Assembly: GCA_025200525.1 (NCBI GenBank)
Contig: CM045761.1
Span: forward strand, 206,605,870 to 206,669,869
Length of the DNA: 64,000 bases
Source: Camellia lanceoleosa
Lineage: Eukaryota; Streptophyta; Magnoliopsida; Ericales; Theaceae
Direction: 5' to 3'
Shown: piece by piece, positions 1 to 11,653 of the stretch
Numbering within the stretch: position 1 is the stretch's first letter
Layout of the letters: every line of letters begins with the position of its first letter
Program-made: the position numbers and the translations under genes
Notes under the pieces: generated by a model
Databases searched by the model: none
What the model was told of the DNA's origin: nothing
What the model saw: the letters and a program-made list of their open reading frames with translations, nothing else

Positions 1-159
1 AAGAGAGGAACAGAGGAAACGAAGGGAGAAGAGGAAGAGAGGAACAGGAGCGAGACGTACCTAGGTTGTCGATCGTCTGCTTCTGGCGATCGTCTTCTAC
101 TCGCGATCGTCTTCTTAGGGTTTCCGATCGATTCTTTGATCACCGACTCATGATCTAGG

Positions 160-425
160 TTTCTCCTTCGATCGTTCGACTTCAACTCACGATCGTCTCC
201 TTTTCTTTTCCTTTTATTTTTGTTAATTTTGCACTTTGATCCTTTCGTGTCCGTCGGCGGTCCGGACGTGTCCGGCGTGTCCCGAAACAAAAAAAAAAAT
301 TGGGACACCTTTGCAGACGTGTCAGACACGTGTCAACCGCGTGTCCGACGCGTGTCCGTGTCCGACGCGTGTCTGACACTGATACGTAGCTCCCAGAGAG
401 GTGTCCGTGCTTCTTAGCCCAGTGT
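160..425 (+). repeat. dispersed GTGTCCGACACG-rich repeat fragment
   Basis: Many overlapping GTGTCCG/CGACACG words, ending GTGTCCGTGCTTCTTAG. The same end motif or its complement recurs near 24421-24521, 28915-29346 and, as a GGATAC variant, at 30843-31826. It is probably the end of a non-autonomous transposon. Open frames on both strands here are low-complexity and are not taken as genes. The preceding bases 1-160 are purine-rich with repeated CGATCGTC words and no recognisable gene. Confidence 0.5.
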
Positions 426-539
426 CCTCCCCTCTCCTCTGCTGTTGAAGAATAGTCTATTTGACATTCGCACTTATCTAACCTTCCTCAATAGACTAGC
501 ACCCCCGAGGCAACCTCATTACTGCTAGACTTCAAAAGA

Positions 540-1135
540 TTTATTCATCTAATCGGCCCAACTTCTAAGCCTGGCGCCAATCTACTTATGTGCCACAGCC
601 ACTCCATGAACTAATTACATTCGGCCTTTCCAATTCAGGCATTGGCTGGGACAAGGGCAGATTCATTAATCTAATCAGCCCAATTTCTAAGCCTGGCGCC
701 GACCTACTTATGTGCCACAGCCACTCCATGAACTAATTGCATTCGGCCTTCCAATTCAGGCATTGGCTGGGGCAAGGGCAAATTTATTAATCTAATCGGC
801 CCAACTTCTAAGCCTGGAGCCGATCTACTTATGTGCCACAACCACTCCATGAACTAATTACATTCGGCCTTCCAGTTCATGCATTGGCTGGGGCAAGGGC
901 AGATTCATTAATTTAATCGGCCCAACTTCTACACCTGGCGCCGATCTACTTATGTGCCACAGCCACTCCATGAACTAATTACATTCGGCCTTCCAGTTCA
1001 AGCATTGGCTGGGGCAAGGGCAGATTCATTAATCTAATCGGCCCAACTTCTAAGCCTGGCGCTGATCTACTTATGTGCCACAGCCACTCTATGAACTAAT
1101 TACATTCGGCCTTGGCTGCGGCAAGGACAGATTCA
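540..1135 (+). repeat. tandem array, period 121 bp, about 5 copies
   Basis: The word CATTCGGCC recurs at 618, 740, 861, 982 and 1103, so spacing is 121-122 bp. Each unit includes CTAATCGGCCCAACTTCTAA and CCACAGCCACTCCATGAACT. Copies differ by a few substitutions and the last is shortened before 1140. The array sits in the internal 3' region of the Tat-type element, a position known to seed satellite repeats in this lineage. Confidence 0.92.
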
Positions 1136-1548
1136 TTAATATAGTCGGCCAGACAACAAGGCCCTAAGCCGATTTACTTGTTCGGCTAAATGACTAAATT
1201 GCCAAGTTGCACTGTTATTTAGTCGACAGCCATCCTTTAGGATGTTTAATTTACTCATCTCATGATCATACATCTTATCGGATTGATAGTTAGCATGCGC
1301 AATAGACAGTAATCATTTTATCCAAAGTAGTGAAAAGCAAAACTCTCCATTAATATCAAAAATTGAGTACAGCTAATAGTGAAATGAAAAGGAAATTTTC
1401 ATTGATAAATTGAGCGCAAATAGTCGCCATTTTATACATGAAAATTATCTTAAACTAACAGAAACCTAGCAAACAAAAAACAAAGAAACAATTAAACAAT
1501 TACAATTGTTCACAAAAGATGCCTAACAAAATCAGAATGTCACCCTAG

Positions 1549-3641
1549 TCAATCTTCAGGGTCAGACTCCAGCGGCTCAACGTCCACTTGCTCATATGGA
1601 ATCGGCATGGCCAATGTCACATCAGCGACAGCAAGGGCTTTAAGCCAGCCGTGTTTGAATCTCCGATTCTCGAACTTAAAGACTTCTTCCACATAATTTT
1701 GAAGGGCGGCATCCATCCCAACCTCAAACGCTTTGGATGTCTTGGAGTCGGCTTTTTCCTTCGCCTTCTTTGATTCTTCCAAGTCGGCCTCCAGCTTGGC
1801 AATCACTTCCTTGGCTAACTTAAGCGCGTCTTCGCTCGCGTTTGCCCTCTCCTCCGCCGCCAATCTAAGCTGGTCAGAACTCCGCACCTTTTCCGTTTCG
1901 GCGTCTGCTTTTGCACTTTCCATTGCCGTTCTCGCCGCCTCTAACTCGGCTCTGCTCTTCTCACTTTCGACTTCCATTTTCAAAAGGCCAATTTGTTCAA
2001 TAGCGTCATGTTGACGGCGACCTATCTCGACTATCCTTTCGACCGTCTACAAAACAAGGAATTAGAACAAAAACATAGGCAGAAAACGACAGACAAGATC
2101 TAGTCATATACCAGAAGTGCCGACTGAGCGGCTAATGCTATCGCCAGCAAGTATGGCTCCGCCCAAAAAACTGCCTTGTCAATTGACACGGAGATCGAGG
2201 AAGCCACGCTCAGCATCACGGCTGGGTCTTTCAAAGCAGAGGAATTAGAGGAAATCGGCACATTTTTTATCCTTGGCTGAACAACAAAAGGCTCAACCAA
2301 ATCCAACTCCTCTAAGCGCGGCCGTTTGTCGGTAGGGTTTTCTTCAGAGCCAGCTTCGCTCTCGGCGGCACGCTTCTCCCCTCTGATCAACCTTTGGGCT
2401 CACGCTCGACTACTGGCTCCCTACCGCCTCAACCCCACGCCGCTTTCTTCTATGACAACAGTTCGAGGATCGAGCGTGGCAAGGTGTTCGAACGGATGGT
2501 CTCGATCACACGAGCGCCATCCGTTCGACATTTTTCCTTCGCGTAAGCAATTCCTCCGCCATGTTCTCAGGATAGGAGCTGGAGAGATCTCCTAAATCAG
2601 TAAAGATATCTTCAAAGGGAATTTCCTCCCGACCTGAAGTGGAGGAAGGATCGAATTGATTAAGGCTGGCTGCTTCAAACGCCGAGTGAAAAGCCTCGTC
2701 GACTTCGGCTTCCAAATCAGATTGGCTCGGTTGTTCGGCGATATCCTCGGCTACTGGCTCTGCAGCCTGCTCCGAATCGGAGGTTTTGAAACCGATTTGC
2801 CTAAGGCTTTTGAAGCGGGGAAAGATGAGAATCGTGAGATGTTCGCCTCGTGGAATCGAAATGTTTTTTGCGGTCGAAAATGTTGTGTAAGTCGACTTAT
2901 ACCTTAGAAGTATATAGGCGGCTCTCCTTTGCTTATGGATATTTGGACGGCCAAAAAACTGGAGTGCGGTTTTGATGTCCACAAGAACTGCGTCGTCGGC
3001 CGAAACCAGAACTTTTTTCAAATTGTTGCCTGCACAAATATAAAATAATTAGTACTTCGAGAGAAGGCCGAGTAAATATAAAGTAGATAAGCGTAAGGAG
3101 CTACAAAGCAACCTGGCTCGCCTTTCCGTCTAGGTATAGGGTCTAGGCGATCCTCGCCTTTGCCAAATTCCCAGTTACCGTGGACAATGACCATGACATC
3201 GTCGACTCGTTTGCCAAAGCTGGCAAGCATAGTTACTAACTGATGGTCAGTGTCCTTGACCCTGAGAAAATAACGCCCTAGCCGGCCAGATGATTTGGCC
3301 AAAACATAACAGTGCCGAATGGCAGGTATGCTAAGGTTGATCCTAAGATGCCGGTTCAACTCTATAATCCCCATTACGATGCGGAAAAAGTTTACGTTAG
3401 GTTGCGAAGGAATCAGACCCCAATGGCGAAGGACAACCCTAAGAAATGGGTGAAGGGGAAAACGGACTCCACCCTCAACGATAGATAGGAGAGGAAAGAT
3501 GATTGTACTTTCATCATCCCTCTCTATATCAAGAGTGCTGTCTATCACGAGTGACAGATGGACATCGTCAGGGATGGAAAAATGGCGTCAAAACCCAGAA
3601 ATACGGTCCGTAGAAAGTAGGTCTTTCAAATGTTTGGCCAT
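1549..3641 (-). pseudogene. antisense extra ORF (aORF) of the Tat element: putative gypsy-type transposon domain plus coiled coil
   Basis: The ATG at 3641-3639 opens a protein starting MAKHLKDLLSTDRISGF. The first exon contains GGVRFPLHPFLRVVLRHWG and further residues typical of the plant 'putative gypsy type transposon' domain (Pfam PF04195, Transposase_28). The last exon is an Ala/Glu/Lys coiled coil ending in an acidic tail. Two canonical introns fit: 3030-3112 (phase 1) and 2047-2111. They join exons 3641-3113, 3029 to about 2500, about 2390-2112 and 2046-1549. Defects: an in-frame TGA at 3588-3590, a TGA at 2506-2508 and a frame change between 2506 and 2390. Its function is unknown; this class accompanies Tat elements and lies opposite to pol. 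Confidence is high for the domain and moderate for the exon model. Confidence 0.75.
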
Positions 3642-3875
3642 ACTAGCAAGTTTAAGGAGAGTGCTAAAATAAAAATAAGCAAGGAAATGGGATTCGAAAA
3701 GAACGGGAAGAGAACTTACAAGGAGCAAAGGAGACAACGACAGACGAAAAGAAGTTGCAGAGGATGCGAAATGGAGGATGTATATCGACTGGTAGTCTAG
3801 GAGCTTCGAGTATTCAAAAAACATGCATTCGAAGAGACAATGAAGTTTCAAATCACAATAAATGAGTGAAATGCA

Positions 3876-3891
3876 TAAGGGGGCGGGAAAG
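3876..3891 (+). promoter_or_regulatory. polypurine tract (plus-strand primer)
   Basis: A run of A/G centred on AAGGGGGCGGGAAAG directly precedes the LTR start TGTAATAATG. Position and composition fit a PPT for plus-strand DNA synthesis. Confidence 0.75.
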
Positions 3892-4494
3892 TGTAATAAT
3901 GACCAAAAAGCATGTGCGTTCTGACATTTATGTTAGAATGAAGGTAGCTACCGAATCTATATTTTTGACCTTTCAAGTCCGAAACCAAACACGCCAACTA
4001 AGCTGTTGTTAGTGGGATGTTTGGAGGGCAATTGTGGGAGCTAAGTTTCGAGGACTGCAGAGGGGGTCGTGTACATACTTGGAAGCTTATTGAATGAACA
4101 TCCCTATTTGGCCCCACCTTGCATCTTTCGAAAGACGAACGCCCTAAACGGGCCCTGAACCAGTTAAGCGGGGAGCTGAGCGAGAATTGATTTATAACGA
4201 AAAAAGCCGAGTGAGCATTCACAGGGTGGATTAAAAATGGGACAGACCCTGAGGCCCAGGGGGCAAGTATAAATACAGGAAGAACAACCACAAAAGAGGT
4301 ATGTGAGAACTAATACGGTTAACTTAAGACACAAGCAATCGAGAGAGTATATACTGACTTATTCGCCGGAGTGCTAATTTCAGCACCCCGGACTGGAGTG
4401 TTCATTCTTTTTCAGGTTACTAGCTGAGGATCTCGAGTGCCCCGTTAGATCCAAAGAGCATTTCCAGAACCACTCCCCCACACCGACAACAACA
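3892..4494 (+). repeat. 3' LTR of the left Tat-type element
   Basis: It starts TGTAATAATG right after the PPT and contains a TATA box (TATAAATA, 4268-4275) about two thirds along. The end is uncertain: ...CCCACA at 4482 or ...CAACAACA at 4494, both matching TGT...ACA termini. No second copy is in the window, so the ends rest on the PPT and terminal motifs. Confidence 0.65.
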
Positions 4495-6861
4495 TATGCT
4501 CAAGTATTCATGAATAATTGACATGAGCCCTCAGGTGTTCTACACTAAATACAAATGATCTTTCCATATCAGGCAACTTAAAATCACACAAAATGATAGC
4601 GTGCAATATAGCTGAAAAGCATAATTTGTTGTCTCCAAGACAACTAATAAGTAAAAACTAACTGGCACCCAAATTTCTATAAAAGCAGTGTAAGTTTAGC
4701 AATTTAAGCAGAGCAATACGGGATAGTTTTGATTTGCTTTAGTGAATCCAAATTGCTTTGCTGATAGACTCAACCTATTTTTGAATCAAGAAAGATTATT
4801 AGGAAATCTCACCATTTTTCCTCACAAGGTACCTATTGAAAAGCATGATAATCAAATTTGAATGGAGATAAGTTCATGAGACTTAGAACAAAGATATATA
4901 TTCAACTAAACTTACAAAGGTGCATGCAACAAAGTAGCAAGTTAAAATTAACATTTTCTCATCTGCTCTGAGCCGACAAGAAATCCTAATATTATGTTCG
5001 ATGACACACCAAATATGCACTTCTTAGTGCAAAAGCACCTAAAGCATCCTACCTTAGTTAAGAATTCACAACATCTTTAATAGAATTTACGAAGTGATCT
5101 AAAGCAACCCATCTTAGCACAACTTGAGATCTATGACAATGTAAACCTTCAATTACTTGTACTATTTACTTTCAATATTACATTTGAGTGCACAACTCCC
5201 AGCAAGTGCATCAATTAGCTTGAGCATCTAAAGCAACCTATTTAGTCAATAATTCACAACATCTTTAACAGTATTTAGAGTCATCTTAAGCAATCTATCT
5301 TGGTGCAATTCAACATCCTTGACAATGTAAATCTTCAATTACTTGTACTATTTGCTTCAACATCACATCTGACTACACAACTAGTGAATGTACCAACTAG
5401 CTTGCTTCAAAACTACATTTTCCCCTGACTGAATGCCAAAGAAGTTTCTAATCATATAAATTGTCCGTTCTTCTTTCTGCCTATATGACTAAAGCTTGTA
5501 CTAGTGAAGCGACAAAAACCCAAGTGCATAGAAGCTCATTGTCAATGTTCTTTTTTCACCAAATACACCAAAGCACCCAAAAAGAAAGCACCATGCGACC
5601 GTTCCACATTAATTTGTACCCGAAAAACTTCAAGAATTTGGGTTGAGATCCATTTAGATGAGTGGGTTTGAAATGAAGGGGTTTAAGTTCAAACTTTATA
5701 AAATTGTAAGAAAGTTAACTATTGGAGGTATATTTATAATTTTAAAGTGAATGATTGAGTAGAGATAGAAAACATGTATTTTCTTAAAATACTCGTACAA
5801 GTAAATTACTCATGGATTTTAAATAAATATACTTACTAAATTATTTCAAACACATGTATCTAAGCAAACTCCATTTTTGGAATCTAGATGACTAGATACA
5901 AAATATTATATTGAATTACAGATTATGCTCCTTGATTGAGTAATGTTAAATCCATTCATTTGAAATCCATAAATCCAAATGTGAGACTAATTGGGTTCTT
6001 CGCCATAAAGACAAGAAAATGAAGCTAAAAGTGCAACGTGTTCTCTCTCTGTTGGTAGCTCATCCGTGACCTATACCGATCAGTCACTTAACTAATTTCA
6101 TGGACTCAAAACAAGGGGTAGAGTTCAATAAGAAGAGGCAAGGATTTTCTTTGGCTAAACACACTCTCATAAGTAGCTCTGCATTGCTTGTTGCTTGTCC
6201 CTAAGGGGATTCAACCCTCTAAAGAAAGTCAGAACTCTCCATATGGAAGCTTCTAATAGACCTAGAGCGGGGATACACCTAAGAACCCACACGGAAAATC
6301 AAAGCTAGTGAGGAAGCCCTCACTGCTGGAGGGGTGTCTCCTCTTAGGAATACCAATACCTTAAATTAAGGTCATGGTGGTACAGAATAAGCCCTAAATA
6401 CAATAGTTTTTCACTTGTAAAAAGCTTTACCCCTGTTAAGTATGGTTGTAAGTAACCTTAAGGATTCACAGAAATAATCATAGAATCAGTATCAGTCATA
6501 GGAGAGACTGGTTTATTACCCTTCACTTGTTTCGGGTGACTGTCCCAAACTTGAGGGATATCAATCAACACAAATGAAAGGCACAAAGCCTTCATCGCTG
6601 AAATAATCCTAATAATATCACAAAAGTATATACAGGTACAGAAACACTTGAATACATAACTTGCCAAAGCAATTTTATAGGAATTATTACGTAAAAAAAA
6701 GTGATGTGACTAACATGGAGAAGCATTTCCACAACCATTAACACATACCCATAAAACTTCCAGTGAACAAAATCACAACATAGTTCAAATAAACATAATA
6801 ATAATTTCCATAACTTAAATATATTGTTCCAAATCTCAATTTACCTCTCTGAGGTGAGGCA
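4495..6861. other. AT-rich intergenic region without a recognised gene
   Basis: No open frame has recognisable homology. It holds the diverged tandem duplication at 5034-5405. The stretch 6060-6400 is more balanced in base composition but shows no domain. The part nearest 6861 probably includes the NAA10 3' UTR. Confidence 0.6.
5034..5405. repeat. diverged tandem duplication, about 187 bp per unit
   Basis: The first unit begins near 5034 (CACCTAAAGCATCCTACC) and the second near 5222 (GCATCTAAAGCAACCTA). Both contain AATTCACAACATCTTTAA, GACAATGTAAA and CTTCAATTACTTGTACTATT at matching offsets. The units have diverged by substitutions and small indels. Confidence 0.75.
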
Positions 6862-7449
6862 TCACTCAGAGGACCCGGCCTTGGATTCCGAATTTGTGTC
6901 CCCACTCTTCACTGCCTCACCGGAGCAACACCCACCACCATGATGGTGATGATGATGAGGGTGAGGGTGGTGCTGGTGGTGGTGCTGCTTACCTTTGAGT
7001 AGCTTCCTCATATCGTATGCGTCCTCACCATCAGCATAGTACTTGGCCTCCACATCATGAATCTTGTAACCCAGCGTCTCCGTGTACAGATTAAATGCCG
7101 CTCGATTGCTCTTCCTCACATGCAAGGACACATACTCGGCGCCATACACCTGTTCCATGGCGTTCTGAGCCGCCGTCATGAGCTTGGTGGCGAGACCCAG
7201 TTTGCGGTGGGTACGGAGCACAGCGAGGGAGGTGATGTGCCCGTGGCATTCCGAGCTCTCCTCCTCCATCTTGGCCAGCACGTAGCCAACGATCTTGCCG
7301 CCGTAGTCCTCCGCTACGTAGAGGAGTTGTGGCCACGACAGGATGTGGTACAGGTAGTACTTCATCTGGTAGTTTTCCGGCAGGCAAAACAGGTTGCAGG
7401 CTTGCATTGCTAGGAGGTCGTCAACGGTAGCCTTGCGTATACACACCAT
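6862..7449 (-). CDS. NAA10: N-alpha-acetyltransferase 10, catalytic subunit of NatA
   Basis: Complete 195-residue ORF from ATG (7449-7447) to TGA (6864-6862), uninterrupted. NAA10 acetylates the N-termini of nascent proteins (Ser, Ala, Thr, Gly, Val, Cys after Met removal) as part of the NatA complex with NAA15 on ribosomes. The sequence shows the conserved start [19 protein letters not shown], the [21 protein letters not shown] segment at about residues 25-45, HITSLAV near 71-77 and the acetyl-CoA loop RKLGLA (residues 82-87) of the GNAT fold. It ends in a His-rich tail (about 155-175) followed by GGGCCSGEA, as in plant orthologues. Length equals the plant family norm (about 190-195). No intron is needed and the gene looks functional. 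The start is fixed by the conserved N-terminus. Confidence 0.96.
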   Translation of the reverse strand: MVCIRKATVDDLLAMQACNLFCLPENYQMKYYLYHILSWPQLLYVAEDYGGKIVGYVLAKMEEESSECHGHITSLAVLRTHRKLGLATKLMTAAQNAMEQVYGAEYVSLHVRKSNRAAFNLYTETLGYKIHDVEAKYYADGEDAYDMRKLLKGKQHHHQHHPHPHHHHHHGGGCCSGEAVKSGDTNSESKAGSSE

Positions 7450-7640
7450 GCTTGATTTCCTGGTTTGCCTTCCTCTAGGGTTTCGTTTCTTCTCTGTTCC
7501 TCCTCTCCTATCCTCTTCTGTCGTTTTCTACACAAGCAGAGTGGGGTTGTGGACTCGATGAGATGCTTTGGGTTATTGGGCCTTTGATTGCATTTGTCAA
7601 ATTGTAATTGGGCTTCATTTTGGGCCACAGTTTTGTATAA
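7450..7640 (-). promoter_or_regulatory. NAA10 promoter/5' UTR with telo-box and site II elements
   Basis: Reading away from the ATG there is a telo-box core (AAACCCTAG, about 7476-7484 on the minus strand) and three site II-type words TGGGCC/TGGGCT at 7577-7582, 7609-7614 and 7621-7626. Known: site II plus telo-box pairs mark promoters of plant ribosomal-protein and growth-linked housekeeping genes. Inference: NAA10 is co-regulated with translation genes. No clear TATA box was seen. Confidence 0.7.
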
Positions 7641-8766
7641 TGGAACCGAGGGAATTTTATTTGAACCCAAAATATGTCTCAGTTCCCCTAATTTAAATTT
7701 ATAATTTTAATTTCTATTATATCTACTAATAAGAACAATATATATTAAATTCTAAAATAAAATTTGTTTTTCTCATTTTTGTTCCCATTTAAATTTCTGT
7801 ATCTTCTTCCTTAAAAGAGATCAAAATTATTTATTCTTCTTTTTCATCCTCCCTCTAAAACTCCAATCTATCCTATCAAAACTCACTATCATCATCAAAA
7901 TTATTATTTTTTATTATTTTGAAATCCTAAAAGAAAGTTTGAACAAAATCAAATAATAGATAAGAGTAATAATCAAAATAATTTTTTAAATCAACCCATC
8001 AAAAATGAGGTAAGTATTCATATAAAGGAGTTTTACAATTTTTGTAGAATACCATCAATTATTTTCTATATCCTTTTTGACAAAAATTAAAGGGTCTACT
8101 AGTTAAATTAACAATAACATATTATTGGAGTTATTCTTATTTTATCATATATTATTTAAGAACTACTATTTCTTGTTAGTTCCTGATACTTATGTGCTTA
8201 TAAATTTGGTTTTTTACTTTTCCACGAGTATTCTTGTGGATAATTTATAATGTAAAAGTTTTTTCCTTGTATTGAAAATTTTTATAACGTTTATGTAAAA
8301 GTTTTGTTTTTTCTATATTTATAATGCTTATATACTTATAAGTTCGGTTTTTTTTTCCTTATATTTGAAAATTATTTTCTATATTGAAAAGTTTTTGAAA
8401 TAATTTAATTTTTTTAGTTTGTTTATTATTTATTATTTGGGTTTATCTTAAGGGTAATTTGGGAAAAATAATAGGGTGTAATGAGAGTAAAATAAAATTT
8501 TATATAATTAAATAGGGTGTACTTAAAAATTGGGAATACTTAATAATTTTTTAAGTGTAAATAGAATCCCCAAGGGGGGTGGCCAATTGATAAGGTCTTA
8601 GCGCTCGATCAATAGTGGCTACTTTATACTTCTAGGCAAACTTCTTGATTATTTATGCACTCCTACTTCTACCCCTACCCCTCCCTTTTTTTATCACTTA
8701 GCAATCATTTAGGGATATAAATCTCGAGATCCTAGATTCAACTCTTCCAAAATTAGTTATTGGGAC
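7641..8766. other. AT-rich intergenic spacer
   Basis: Very AT-rich, with no gene, tandem array or element boundary recognised. The last five bases, GGGAC (8762-8766), form the left target-site duplication of the next retroelement. Confidence 0.6.
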
Positions 8767-11653
8767 TGTCACGCCCCGAACTCGCCCTTAAAAGTTCGAG
8801 CATGACAGAACGGACACTTAACCTGATATACCTATCATATGAGGCCTGAACGGAAGCATTTAATATCTTACAGTAATATAAAAAAAACCATCCATTGAGC
8901 TACCACTACTATGCCAAGATCACAAACACTGCATAAGACAAATCATCATACAGTGACATACACTAGATAGCTAGGTTATAGACATATGCATACGTGAACT
9001 CAGCCCCATAATTGGGCATATGATAAAACATTGGTAAAGAGAGGGATTATAAACATTTCAACTAAAGCCAAAAGCTTAACAAACTTCACACAATGAACAA
9101 CTTCCTCTAAGTGCCTGGACACACTACGGTTGACAAAAAGGTACAAGCATCAGGGTTAAGACTGGCCACCAAGTAGATGACTTATAGAAGTAGACAAAAC
9201 ACAGAGTGAGTCAGGCTCAGTGAATAATAGTACGTAAACAATCCAATGTCTAACTTGAATTACAATGTTTATAAATGCAAAGAACTTATGGTTACTCTTC
9301 TTGTAATTGTTTCCAATATGGCCTTGGGTTCAGTCTTTAATCAAAGCGGCTTTAAGTCTAACAGTGTTACAAATTAGCCATATGCTCACAGATTTCACAG
9401 ATTGGCCATAGGCCTAACAGATTTAACAGATTGGGCCCCGACCCGGATATAACAGCTTCGTATACATACTTATAATCATTTGTTTCTACCAATATTCACA
9501 ATTTGCGTATAATCATACGTGGTACTTCCATTAGCGTTGACAAATCCGATGACCCATAAAGGAACTAGATGACCCATAAAGGGACCAGATTGGCTTTAAA
9601 CCCAGTTCATGTATGTATGGACTCAAGAGGTGTCTCGTACGGATTCTAGAGGTGACTCGCATTATAGCACTTAGTTCCGTACAACACTTTGTTCCATACC
9701 AGAAATCATTAAGTCTTACCATGTCATAGCATAAACAGAACGAATAACAGAATAGAATAATCCCAGCTATCATCAGAACAAACTAGTCTCAGAGTTATAC
9801 AGAGGCACACAAATTCTTTCAATCATTCACATAAGTTAACATAGTTAGTCGGCGTTCGACAGATTACTAATGATAATTATTAACAATAAGTACAGCGTAT
9901 TTCACAGATTACACATGTGCCATTACAGTACTATTCGTAGGGACAGAACAATTCACCTCACAGCGTAAATCACAAACAATGTCATTGATATTCAATTCTT
10001 TCCTCAAGTTGAGTCATTCTTAGGTCAACCCGTAGTTCTATCTGATTATTCCCTTCGATGATCTGTTTTAGGCAAATATCTATATCATAAGATATGTATT
10101 AAACCAAATAGATAGTAGGAGTCTTTAATAGGGCATTCAGGATACTATATTCCCAGTAAGTGAAGTTTACATTCACGATTCTTTCTGTTAACCAACTTCA
10201 CCGTATTAATAGTTTGTATGCAATTCTTATGCGAAATCACAGGTAATTTACAGATTATAGCACATTACAGATAATCATTAACTATAACCGGAATACAGAG
10301 TAGTTCCAGAGTCATACCAATGTACCCAACTCTTTTAACATTCACACAAGGTTGCACCGATTTCTAACTAACATAAATGGTAACGTAATCACTTGCAGGA
10401 AACAGAGCGTTAATAATAAGAATTATTAACGGTAAGTAAATGTACGATTACAGTACTACTACTCACAGTGCTGTAGCGGAGTGCTTGTCCCTTCTGAGTT
10501 ATGACCTACACACATGCACAACTTATACATTAGTTCTTTTTCTTTCTTAATTCATTTCCTGCTTCATTTCACTTCGAATGAATTTACAAGCATCTTAAGG
10601 ACATCAAACACAGATTTCAAAAATACCGGAGGGTTAAGTAGGTAAAACGGAGCAAACGAAAATTTGCGGCAAGATATGGGTCGCGTAGTAAGGCTTCCGC
10701 GACGCAGTAAAGGATCCTGGCGTCTTGGCGATTCTCGATCTTGATCTGAAAGTTCCAAAACAAAACCCCAGTTTTGGCGAGCTTGTATAAGGCTCAAATT
10801 AGGTTCTTTAATTGCTAGATCATGCTCCAAAAATCATGTACAAAAACATTTCAAACACATATCAACTTGAGTGTGAATTACATCTTTAATTCCTTGCATT
10901 TCATGAGCATGAAATAAGCACTTAGAATCCCTGCCATATTGTTCCCAAATATATATATATATATAATCTTCCAAATTCATAATTGAGTTCAACCATGTAA
11001 AGATAAAGGATTGAATGAAAACCCTCTTCATATAACTCAATTTGACTCCAAATCAATCTAATAACAACACATCTTTTCAATTCAATCAATACACACCATA
11101 TATCAAAGAAAATCTTACTCATACCCAAGGAAGGACTTAATTCAAGTAAAATTCACATACCTTAAACTTTAAACCCTACAATCCCTCTCAATTTCCCCAC
11201 CTTTCCTCTTGATGAATTTCTTTTCTTCCTGTCAAACCCTTCTCTTCTCTAATTTTTCTCTCAGGAGATATTTTGAGTAAGGCTCCTAAGTCAATTATGT
11301 ATGGAGCATAAATATATATATATATATAACTAAAGATGGATAAAGACAAAACTTAATCAATTTAAGCATTCTAAATTGAAATTTCACAGAAAATCATATT
11401 ATAGCTTAAAAATCATACCTATCTCAAAGGTGAATTCAATTTCAGATTATTAGGCTTCTAAGGCCCTCAATTTCTGATCCAAACACTGTAATTATAACAG
11501 ATATTTTTCTTATCAAACAAATACGCATCCTTAATCATAGGATTCACTTAATTAAACTTAAGTTCACATTAAATTTCACAATAGGCATTTGAAATGCACA
11601 GAATGTGGAACTGAAATTATACTAGAAACACATATAGGGGTCGGGTTATTACA
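8767..11653 (-). repeat. complete LTR, 2887 bp (3' LTR on minus strand)
   Basis: Bounded by TGTCACGCCCC and ...GGTCGGGTTATTACA, with the PPT-like tract immediately outside at 11654-11672. The U5 side contains repeated GATGACCCATAAAGG words (about 9547-9590), which also occur in the solo LTR at 17793-17885. Frames inside are short and not conserved. Confidence 0.8.

Larger units (their letters stand above)
1..4494 (+). mobile_element. 3' portion of a Tat-lineage Ty3/gypsy LTR retrotransposon
   Basis: Seen in order: a 121-bp tandem array, an antisense ORF with a gypsy-type transposon domain, a polypurine tract and an LTR with TGT start and TATA box. Known: in plant Tat/Ogre/Retand elements an extra ORF lies between pol and the 3' LTR, often antisense, and this region often holds tandem repeats. 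Inference: gag-pol lies left of the window and the element reads on the plus strand. The first 480 bases may be a separate insertion inside it. The target-site duplication cannot be tested because the left end is missing. Confidence 0.75.

Noticed and set aside
540..1135. CRISPR-like array
   Set aside because: Plant nuclear context, 121-bp near-identical units without unique spacers, and no cas genes.
7057..7413. 118-residue plus ORF overlapping NAA10
   Set aside because: Shadow of the conserved NAA10 frame on the other strand; no independent features.
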